In this document: in pieces, positions 28,827-34,629 of the stretch
Layout: the number at the start of each line of letters is the position of its first letter
How positions within the stretch are numbered: position 1 is the stretch's first letter
Source of the DNA: Paenimyroides marinum
GTDB lineage: Bacteria > Bacteroidota > Bacteroidia > Flavobacteriales > Flavobacteriaceae
Length of the DNA: 34,629 bases
Assembly: GCF_900108395.1 (NCBI RefSeq)
Contig: NZ_FNXE01000031.1
Coordinates: forward strand, 1 to 34,629
Direction: 5' to 3'
Notes under the pieces: generated by a model
Seen by the model: the letters and a program-made list of their open reading frames with translations, nothing else
Database searches by the model: none
What the model was told of the DNA's origin: nothing
Made by a program: the position numbers and the translations under genes

Positions 28827-28875
28827 GTTTAAAGTTTAACGTTATTTAACGTCTTAAACCTTGAACTTTAAATTA
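28827..28875. repeat. Heptad-periodic array between the amidinohydrolase gene and ctlX
   Basis: Seven 7-base units, GTTTAAA, GTTTAAC, GTTATTT, AACGTCT, TAAACCT, TGAACTT and TAAATTA, also form an imperfect inverted repeat (TTTAAAGTTTAACGTT against AACGTCTTAAACCTTGAACTTTAAA). It resembles the right half of the array at 4622-4719. Confidence 0.55.
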
Positions 28876-28885
28876 AAAAAAATAT

Positions 28886-29824
28886 ATGAGTCAGCAAGCA
28901 GCAAATACCGTATTAATGATTCGTCCGGTTCAATTCCGTATGAACGAACAAACGGCAGTAAATAATTATTACCAAAAAAAATTAGAAGGATTAACTCCTG
29001 AAAATGTTAATCAGAAAGCACAAGAAGAGTTTGACGGTTTTGTAGAACGTTTGCGTTCGGTTGGCGTAAACGTAATTGTGGTTGATGATACCACCGATAC
29101 TGATACACCCGACAGTATTTTTCCAAACAACTGGATTTCGTTTCACGACAATGCTGAAGTAGTGCTATATCCAATGTTTGCAGAAAACCGCAGACAGGAA
29201 CGTCGCGAAGATATTTTTGATATTGTAGAAGAAGAAGGTTTTAAAATTACCGAAATAAATGATTACACCTCTGCTGAAGAAGACAACATTTTTTTAGAAG
29301 GAACAGGCAGTATGATTTTAGATCGTGAAAACGCAAAGGTGTATGCAGCTTTGTCGCCTCGTGCAGACGAAGAACTGATTATAGAGTTTTGCGAAGACAA
29401 CGACATGCACCCGGTTATTTTTGAAGCCTATCAAACAGTTGACGGAAACCGTCTGCCGATTTACCACACCAATGTAATGATGAGCATTGCCGAAACATTT
29501 GCCGTTATTTGTGGCGACAGCATTGATGATAAACAAGAACGCAAATTGGTTGTAAACAGCCTAAAAGAAGACGGTAAGGATGTTATTTATATTACCGAAG
29601 ATCAAGTAAACCATTTTGCAGGAAACATGCTGCAGGTTGAAGGAACAAACGGACAACTGTATATGGTTATGAGTACACAGGCGTATGAAAGTTTGACCGA
29701 TGTACAGATAAAAGCCATAGAAAAACATTGTGCTATTTTACACGCTCCGCTTTACACCATTGAAGCTTGCGGTGGCGGAAGTGCCCGTTGTATGCTGGCG
29801 GAAGTATTTTTACCGAAAGAATGA
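28886..29824 (+). CDS. ctlX: Citrulline hydrolase CtlX-like protein
   Basis: This 312-residue member of the guanidino-group-modifying superfamily is similar in length and motif order to the CtlX family, described as converting citrulline to ornithine. Visible elements are DSIFPNNW (76-83), LEGTGSMI (137-144), H194 in YHTNVMM, and the catalytic cysteine C302 in GGGSARCML. It differs from the preceding DDAH-like protein in the catalytic loop and in the PNN motif, so the two are paralogous superfamily members, not duplicates. No terminator directly follows. The nearest hairpin is about 210 bases on, beyond a dispersed repeat. Confidence 0.85.
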   Translation: MSQQAANTVLMIRPVQFRMNEQTAVNNYYQKKLEGLTPENVNQKAQEEFDGFVERLRSVGVNVIVVDDTTDTDTPDSIFPNNWISFHDNAEVVLYPMFAENRRQERREDIFDIVEEEGFKITEINDYTSAEEDNIFLEGTGSMILDRENAKVYAALSPRADEELIIEFCEDNDMHPVIFEAYQTVDGNRLPIYHTNVMMSIAETFAVICGDSIDDKQERKLVVNSLKEDGKDVIYITEDQVNHFAGNMLQVEGTNGQLYMVMSTQAYESLTDVQIKAIEKHCAILHAPLYTIEACGGGSARCMLAEVFLPKE

Positions 29825-29867
29825 TTTTAACTGACTGTTATTAACTTTAACCAGATATGTTTAAAAA

Positions 29868-30001
29868 CGTCACATCGAGTAACGTAACAAAGTGAAGCCT
29901 TTCGGCAAGCTCAAGACAAGCTATCGAGAAGTTGTTAATTATTGGTTCTCAACAGGCTCGAATAGACAAAATCTTAATTATATTATAGTTTGGTATAAAG
30001 T
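29868..30001. repeat. Dispersed repeat copy (CGTCA-TCGAG family)
   Basis: It begins CGTCACATCGAGT (29868-29880). The word AAGCTCAAGACAAGCTATC (29907-29925) recurs reverse-complemented at 32490-32508 with 18 of 19 matches. TGGTATAAAGT (29991-30001) recurs directly at 32558-32568. It fills most of the ctlX to lipoprotein spacer (29825-30091), where there is no other gene. Confidence 0.6.
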
Positions 30002-30034
30002 TCGTGATGATCATTTAATTTTAAAGATTATAAC

Positions 30035-30066
30035 AAACAAAGCGTTGAGAAATCAATGCTTTGTTT
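30035..30066 (+). terminator. Terminator-like hairpin, GAAA loop
   Basis: A 14-bp stem (30035-30048 with 30053-30066, one G-U pair) closes a GAAA loop. The inner TTGAGAAATCAA matches the gltA terminator. The 3' arm ends in TTTGTTT and the T-run is weak. It ends 26 bases before the next start. Confidence 0.65.
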
Positions 30067-30091
30067 ATTAAATTATAATATTAAGGAAATT

Positions 30092-30631
30092 ATGAAATCA
30101 ATTAGATGTCTTTCTATCGTATTCATATTATTTTTTTATTCATGCTCCAATAATTCTAAGGAGGAAGAGGTACAATATAACTTAAATTCTAAATTGATTT
30201 TTGCTGATATTGTTCTCAATTTATATGTAAAGGATTCATTAGTATGTAATTATTTATATGATGATTTAAATTGGGAGCCTTTTAAAAGGAGGCTGTTTAC
30301 TGACAATTCTTCCTTGTTAAAAAAGTATTCTCCTCACTCTGATAGTAATTATATAAAAGATCAGATGGAAACTGTACGGTTAGGAAATAACCAAAATCAG
30401 TATTTTTCAAATTTTGAGATAATAAGTGAATTAGAAAATGATAGTCTAGTTGTTATGAATAATGAGGTCTATGGAATGACTTTACCTGTTTTTAATGAAA
30501 AAGGTGATGTAGCTTTTATCGGTTTTTCAGTAACTAACGGATTTTTATCAGGTTATGGAGAATTAATGGTGTTTAAAAAGAATAAAGATAAATGGAAGAG
30601 AGTAGAAAGAGTTCATTTGTGGATAAATTAA
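30092..30631 (+). CDS. Hypothetical lipoprotein (179 aa)
   Basis: The signal peptide MKSIRCLSIVFILFFYSC ends in a lipobox-like FYSC with lipidated Cys 18, then an acidic and polar tether (SNNSKEEE). The rest is a soluble domain with a predicted mix of strands and helices. It ends KNKDKWKRVERVHLWIN, an arrangement typical of small secreted beta-rich domains. I do not recognise a family. An in-frame ATG at 30056 would add 12 residues, but it lies inside the terminator hairpin, so the start at 30092 is chosen; AAGGAA lies just before it. It is probably a surface or periplasmic lipoprotein. Confidence 0.72.
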   Translation: MKSIRCLSIVFILFFYSCSNNSKEEEVQYNLNSKLIFADIVLNLYVKDSLVCNYLYDDLNWEPFKRRLFTDNSSLLKKYSPHSDSNYIKDQMETVRLGNNQNQYFSNFEIISELENDSLVVMNNEVYGMTLPVFNEKGDVAFIGFSVTNGFLSGYGELMVFKKNKDKWKRVERVHLWIN

Positions 30632-30656
30632 AGGATAAGCTAGTAGGTATATTATC

Positions 30657-32201
30657 TTACAACAAATCACTCGGTATTTTATAATCAGGGTCTTCTTTAA
30701 TATTTACTTTAATAATTGCCGATGCATTTTCTAACAGTTTACGGCTGTCTTCGCTTAAATACGTTAAAATAACCGTTTTGTTTCGGGCTGCATATTTCTT
30801 TGTTAGTAGATCTAACGCTTCAATGCCACTCATATCGGCAATCCTACTTTCTTTAAAGGAAATCATTATGGTTTTGGGATCGTTGGCAATATCAAATTTT
30901 TCATTGAAATTAGCAACCGAACCAAAAAACAGCGGACCGTAAATTTCGTAATGTTTAATGCCGTTTTCATCAATGTATTTCCGTGCTCTGATGCGTTTGG
31001 CGCTTTCCCATGCAAAAACCAATGCCGAAATAATGATTCCAACTAAAACAGCCACTGCCAAATTGTGAAAAATAATGGTAATGCCGGCAACAATTAGGGT
31101 TACTAAAATATCGCTTTTAGGCATTTTAGTCACTTTCTTAAAAAATTCCCAGCTAAAAGTGGTTATGGCAACCATCATCATTACGCCAACCAATGCAGCC
31201 ATAGGGATTTTTTCTATAACCGGCGCAGCTACCAATATAATAAACAAAATAGCCAACGCGCTTACAATAGCTGCAATTCGTTTACGCGCACCCGCATTCA
31301 GGTTTACAAAAGTTTGGGCAATCATGGCACAGCCGCCCATTCCGGTAAAAAAACCGTTGGCAATATTGGCAATTCCTTGTGCAACCGACTCTTTGTTGGC
31401 GTGACCCCGGGTTTCGGTAACTTCATCAACCAATGTTAAAGTCAGCAAGCTTTCTAATAAACCAACACCCGCCATAATTGCCGCATATGGAAAAATTATC
31501 TGTAAAGTTTCTAAATTCAGTGGAATTCTAGGTATGTGAAAAGGAGGAAGGGTACCACTTATAGAAGCAATGTCTTGTACTGTTTTTGTTTCAATGCCCA
31601 ATCCGTGAACAATGGCAAAAATAACGATAATGGCAATTAATGTAGTGGGTAAAGCTTTTGAGATTTTAGGAATAAAATAAACAAGCAGTAAGGTAAGCCC
31701 TACAAGAAACAGCATGATTTGTAGAGATTCGCCATGAAGCCATGTTGTTTGTATTGCTGTTTTTGTTTTGAACTGTTCCAGTTGCGACATAAAGATTACA
31801 ACGGCTAATCCATTTAAAAAACCGTACATTACCGGTTGTGGCACCAATCGGACAAATTTACCCAATTTAAATACTCCGACAAGTATTTGAAAAATTCCCG
31901 CCATAATAACGGCCGCAAAAAAATATTCTATACCATAAGATGCAATTAAAGAAATCATTACAATTACTGTTGCACCTGCACCGCCCGAAATCATTCCAGG
32001 TCTTCCGCCTAAAAAAGCAGTAATAATTCCCATGATAAAAGCTCCGTACAATCCGGTTAAGGGCGGTAATCCTGCTAAAATGGCAAAAGATAACGATTCG
32101 GGAATCATGGTCATAGCAACTGTCAATCCTGCCAATATTTCTGTGCGGTATCGTTTAAACTGATTCAAGTCAAAAATTTTCGTAAAAATACGGCTTATCA
32201 T
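30657..32201 (-). CDS. SulP-family anion transporter with STAS domain
   Basis: This 514-residue membrane protein (SLC26/SulP family) transports anions such as sulfate, bicarbonate or dicarboxylates. The transmembrane part (residues about 15-400) has the signature start TVAMTMIPESLSFAILAGLPPLTGLYGAF and GGRPGMISGGAG. The cytoplasmic STAS domain (about 416-505) contains the FKESRIADMSGIEALDLL segment. Substrate cannot be assigned. It is a single minus-strand gene. An upstream TAATTTTTG resembles a -7 box with one extra base. Confidence 0.93.
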   Translation of the reverse strand: MISRIFTKIFDLNQFKRYRTEILAGLTVAMTMIPESLSFAILAGLPPLTGLYGAFIMGIITAFLGGRPGMISGGAGATVIVMISLIASYGIEYFFAAVIMAGIFQILVGVFKLGKFVRLVPQPVMYGFLNGLAVVIFMSQLEQFKTKTAIQTTWLHGESLQIMLFLVGLTLLLVYFIPKISKALPTTLIAIIVIFAIVHGLGIETKTVQDIASISGTLPPFHIPRIPLNLETLQIIFPYAAIMAGVGLLESLLTLTLVDEVTETRGHANKESVAQGIANIANGFFTGMGGCAMIAQTFVNLNAGARKRIAAIVSALAILFIILVAAPVIEKIPMAALVGVMMMVAITTFSWEFFKKVTKMPKSDILVTLIVAGITIIFHNLAVAVLVGIIISALVFAWESAKRIRARKYIDENGIKHYEIYGPLFFGSVANFNEKFDIANDPKTIMISFKESRIADMSGIEALDLLTKKYAARNKTVILTYLSEDSRKLLENASAIIKVNIKEDPDYKIPSDLL

Positions 32202-32274
32202 CTATTGAAAAACGAGGAAGGCAAAAATTATAATAAATTGTTATTTATATTTGTTCTAAATAAAAATAAAGTAG

Positions 32275-32374
32275 TATCTTTACCCGCGTAATAAAGTAAG
32301 AAGTAATTATTGCTTATATTATTGTTGTTAGTTATTTAGTTTTTATAAAAGGTACGCTGATGTGTACCTTTTTT
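32275..32374 (+). ncRNA. Candidate small RNA or short transcript, plus strand
   Basis: A promoter-like pair (TTTG 32250-32253 and TATCTTTA 32275-32282, 21 bases apart, one mismatch to TAnnTTTG) is followed by about 60 AT-rich bases. A terminator then pairs AAAAGGTAC (32347-32355) with GTACCTTTT (32364-32372) and leads into a T-run. The interval has no convincing ORF. The transcript would be about 90 bases and divergent from the SulP gene. Confidence 0.35.
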
Positions 32375-32423
32375 ATATTTAATGATTCTCACGGACTTTA
32401 CAACAGAGTACAATTGAGATCTT

Positions 32424-32568
32424 CGTCAGTTCGTCCCGATCTTGATAGCTATCGGGAGAAGTCGAGAACCGATGATTCAAAGACTTTTGGATAGCCTGTC
32501 TTGAGCTTGACGAAAGTTTTGCTTCTTAAACTACTTGAGTGGCAATCTAAATAGATCTGGTATAAAGT
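32424..32568. repeat. Dispersed repeat copy with internal palindrome
   Basis: It starts CGTCAGTTCG (32424-32433), as at 1927. TCCCGAT (32434-32440) pairs with ATCGGGA (32451-32457). The inverted match to 29907-29925 lies at 32490-32508. TGGTATAAAGT ends the copy at 32568. Together with the candidate short transcript it fills the 381-base gap 32202-32582, in which I find no protein gene. Confidence 0.6.
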
Positions 32569-32582
32569 AAGTAACAGTTATT

Positions 32583-33203
32583 TTATATTTTAAAAAGGAT
32601 AAGAAGCGAAGTAATAATGTATTGAATACCAATTGCTAAAACTAAAAAGCCAATAATTCTTGAAATGGCAACAATCCCCGAAGCTCCTAAAATTTTTGAA
32701 ATATAATTTGCACTTCTCAATATTAAAAAAACGCTTATTGCCACGGCAAATATGGCTGTTACAATGATTAATTTGTTTAAGATTTCCTGATAATCTTGCT
32801 CCATAGCTATAAGTAAAGACATGGATCCCGGACCTGCCATCATGGGAATGGCCAAAGGTGTTAAAGCAATATCGTTGCGTTGCTGTGCGTCGTTTGCTAC
32901 TTTTTTGTTCACGCCGCGTTTTTTGCTGAACGTTCCCGAAAGCAGCCCGAAACCCGATGAGCAAATTACCACACCACCGGCAATTCTTAATACATCAATA
33001 CTGATTCCGAAAAAATTTAAAATGACTTTTCCTATAAAAAACGAAATGACCAATATGATAAATACATTGACAGAAGTCCAAAGAGCCGTTCTTTTTTGAG
33101 ATTCTTTTGTATCGCCCTGCGTAAGTCCTAAAAAAATAGGCACAGACCCCAAAGGGTTTATAACGGAAAACAATGCTGCAAAGGTTATTAAAAATAAATC
33201 CAT
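32583..33203 (-). CDS. MarC family integral membrane protein
   Basis: This 206-residue protein has about six hydrophobic segments. It shows the MarC signatures FSVINPLGSVPIFLGLT near the N-terminus and LTPLAIPMMAGPGSM in the middle. Despite the name, MarC is not known to be a drug exporter and its function is unsettled. It is a single gene. On the minus strand upstream, TTTG and TAGCTTTA are 22 bases apart and form a plausible promoter. It is divergent from the luciferase-like oxidoreductase gene. Confidence 0.9.
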   Translation of the reverse strand: MDLFLITFAALFSVINPLGSVPIFLGLTQGDTKESQKRTALWTSVNVFIILVISFFIGKVILNFFGISIDVLRIAGGVVICSSGFGLLSGTFSKKRGVNKKVANDAQQRNDIALTPLAIPMMAGPGSMSLLIAMEQDYQEILNKLIIVTAIFAVAISVFLILRSANYISKILGASGIVAISRIIGFLVLAIGIQYIITSLLILFKI

Positions 33204-33261
33204 AGCCAGAATGAAGTTTTTCTTAAAGCTAAAAAAATATTTTAAATAAGGTTCAAATAAA

Positions 33262-34272
33262 ATGACTATTTTTAAGCAAAAAAAGATGAACTACTCTTTT
33301 CTGGATTTAGTTTACGTAAAGGAAGATAAAACGGTACGCGATGCTTTTGAAGAATTAAAGCAAACATCACAAAAGGCAGACGCTTTAGGATTTACACGAT
33401 ATTGGCTGGCAGAACATCACAATATGGAAGGTGTTGCCAGTAATGCCACGTCTGTTTTAATGGGATTTGTAGCTGCAAATACACAAAAAATGAAAGTAGG
33501 TTCGGGTGGTGTGATGTTGCCCAACCATTCTCCATTGGCGATTTCAGAACAATTTGGTACTTTAGCACAGATATATCCTGGTAGAATTGATTTGGGGTTG
33601 GGGCGTGCACCGGGAACCGATGGTTTAACTGCACAACAAATGAACGAGAATTTCATGAAAAACGTACACGAATTTCCACAGAATGTTTCGGCAATTCAAG
33701 ACTATTTTTCATTAGCAAATACTCAGTCAAAAGTAAGAGCTTATGTAGCGGAAGGAACAAATGTTCCGATTTATTTGTTAGGCTCAAGTACCGATAGTGC
33801 GGTTTTGGCTGCTGCTTATGGTTTGCCTTACGCGTTTGCTTCACATTTTGCACCGCAACAAATGGCAGCTGCTTTTAAGTTTTATACAGACGAATTTCAA
33901 CCCAACGGAGAAATTTCTGCTCCATACAAAATAGCTTGTGTCAATGTGATCATTGGTGAGACAAATCAGGAAGCTAAATTAAGTGCGTCAACTTTTTATA
34001 AAATGTTTTTGGGATTGATTCGTAACCAAAGATCAAAAATGAAAAAGCCCGATTGGTCCTTTTACGACGATTGGTCGGTAGTTGAAGAAGCACAGTTGAG
34101 CCAAATGACCGCTGGTAGTTTTATTGGCGATAAAGAAACTGTGGCTCGAAATTTGAAACAATTTATTGAACGTTACCATATTAACGAAGTAATGATGTCG
34201 TGCCCAATATATTCGGCAGAAAAACGTTTATATTCTATGGAGCAGTTTGCTTCAATCATGTCTGAAATTTAA
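33262..34272 (+). CDS. LLM-class flavin-dependent oxidoreductase (luciferase-like)
   Basis: This 336-residue TIM-barrel flavoenzyme of the bacterial luciferase-like family contains YWLAEHHNMEGVASNATSVLMG, VGSGGVMLPNHSPLAISEQFGTLA, and YPGRIDLGLGRAPGTD, which fit the MsnO8-type subgroup. These enzymes use FMN or F420 to oxygenate or reduce small molecules; the substrate is not inferable. The first methionine (33262) may be upstream of the true start: ATG 33286 (MNYSFLDLVYV) fits the family better and follows an A-run. A secreted protein gene follows after 2 bases. Confidence 0.9.
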   Translation: MTIFKQKKMNYSFLDLVYVKEDKTVRDAFEELKQTSQKADALGFTRYWLAEHHNMEGVASNATSVLMGFVAANTQKMKVGSGGVMLPNHSPLAISEQFGTLAQIYPGRIDLGLGRAPGTDGLTAQQMNENFMKNVHEFPQNVSAIQDYFSLANTQSKVRAYVAEGTNVPIYLLGSSTDSAVLAAAYGLPYAFASHFAPQQMAAAFKFYTDEFQPNGEISAPYKIACVNVIIGETNQEAKLSASTFYKMFLGLIRNQRSKMKKPDWSFYDDWSVVEEAQLSQMTAGSFIGDKETVARNLKQFIERYHINEVMMSCPIYSAEKRLYSMEQFASIMSEI

Positions 34273-34274
34273 AG

Positions 34275-34629
34275 ATGAAAAAATTACTTATATCCATTAG
34301 CTGCGCTTTTGCAGCATTAACTGTCACCGCAACACCAACGGAACATTTTTCTAATGTCATTAATTACGGAAATCCATTAATTATTGTTAATGGATATAAG
34401 ATTCGTTTTGCAGATTATTCCAGAATCAAACCTGAACATATTGAAAGTATCATTGAATTAGAACCTAAAGATGCTATTGAAGTATTTGGGGAGATTGGTA
34501 AAGACGGAGCTGTGGTCATTAAATTGATAAGTAGTTTTAAAGGCTTCTCGTTAGAAGGAGCAAAGATTGACGCAAAAATTATTGAAAAAGTACAGTATTA
34601 TGCCGAACAGGCAAAATTAAGAGAACAAG
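34275..34629 (+). CDS. Secreted hypothetical protein with TonB-plug-like motif, 3' truncated by window edge
   Basis: The frame starts ATG at 34275, 2 bases after the oxidoreductase stop, and is open to the window end (118 codons visible). A signal peptide of about 18-20 residues (MKKLLISISCAFAALTVTA) is followed by PLIIVNGYKI, then IKPEHIESIIELEPKDA and GKDGAVVIKL. This order resembles the plug-like stretch of TonB-dependent receptors and related Bacteroidota proteins (IVDG-type strand, IESIEVLKDA, GANGVIVITTK). The true length and C-terminal content are not visible. Confidence 0.6.
   Translation, partial: MKKLLISISCAFAALTVTATPTEHFSNVINYGNPLIIVNGYKIRFADYSRIKPEHIESIIELEPKDAIEVFGEIGKDGAVVIKLISSFKGFSLEGAKIDAKIIEKVQYYAEQAKLREQ

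Noticed and set aside
31075..31404. 109-codon plus-strand open frame inside the SulP gene
   Set aside because: This is the complement of transmembrane codons, a common source of false hydrophobic frames.
32590..33099. Two alternative frames (minus and plus) within marC
   Set aside because: The marC frame explains the region with clear family motifs; the others are shadows.

Overview
The window is a low-GC chromosomal segment from a member of the Bacteroidota, most likely class Flavobacteriia. The evidence is a C-terminal type IX secretion sorting domain, TAnnTTTG-type promoter elements, near absence of Shine-Dalgarno sequences in front of genes, the order rpsL-rpsG-fusA-rpsJ-rplC without tuf, and zinc-free L36, S14 and S4. 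Genus cannot be assigned from sequence alone.

Layout. Positions 1-4060: a minus-strand BamA/TamA-like outer membrane protein, a nested palindromic repeat, a 56-residue membrane protein, and a secreted delta-60 repeat protein with a T9SS sorting domain. Positions 4140-21510: one large translation cluster on the plus strand. It comprises str (rpsL, rpsG, fusA, rpsJ), S10 (rplC to rpsQ), spc (rplN to secY, infA, rpmJ) and alpha (rpsM, rpsK, rpsD, rpoA, rplQ), and ends in a strong terminator after rplQ. A promoter precedes rpsL, and a second probable promoter lies inside a hairpin between rpsJ and rplC. Structured leaders are visible before rpsH, rpsD and rplQ.

Positions 21530-29830: metabolic genes, mostly in short units bounded by hairpin terminators. 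These are carA, a hypothetical membrane protein, a Gre/Rnk-type factor (minus strand), eno, gltA, a lipoprotein, and a tandem pair of guanidino-group-modifying-superfamily enzymes (DDAH/amidinotransferase-like and CtlX-like). carA, the amidinohydrolase and CtlX all touch carbamoyl, citrulline, ornithine and arginine chemistry. Positions 29830-34629: a lipoprotein, a SulP transporter and a MarC-family protein (both minus strand), a luciferase-like flavin oxidoreductase, and the start of a secreted protein that runs off the window.

The coding content is largely conserved. The least explained signals are non-coding: heptad-periodic AT-rich arrays in three intercistronic gaps (rpsL-rpsG, infA-rpmJ, amidinohydrolase-ctlX); SD-like GGAGG motifs in the apical loops of hairpins before rpsD and rplQ, in a lineage that normally does not use SD; a hairpin-embedded promoter before rplC; a dispersed palindromic repeat family; and a possible small RNA at 32275-32374. 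No CRISPR array, tRNA, rRNA, insertion sequence or phage gene was seen.
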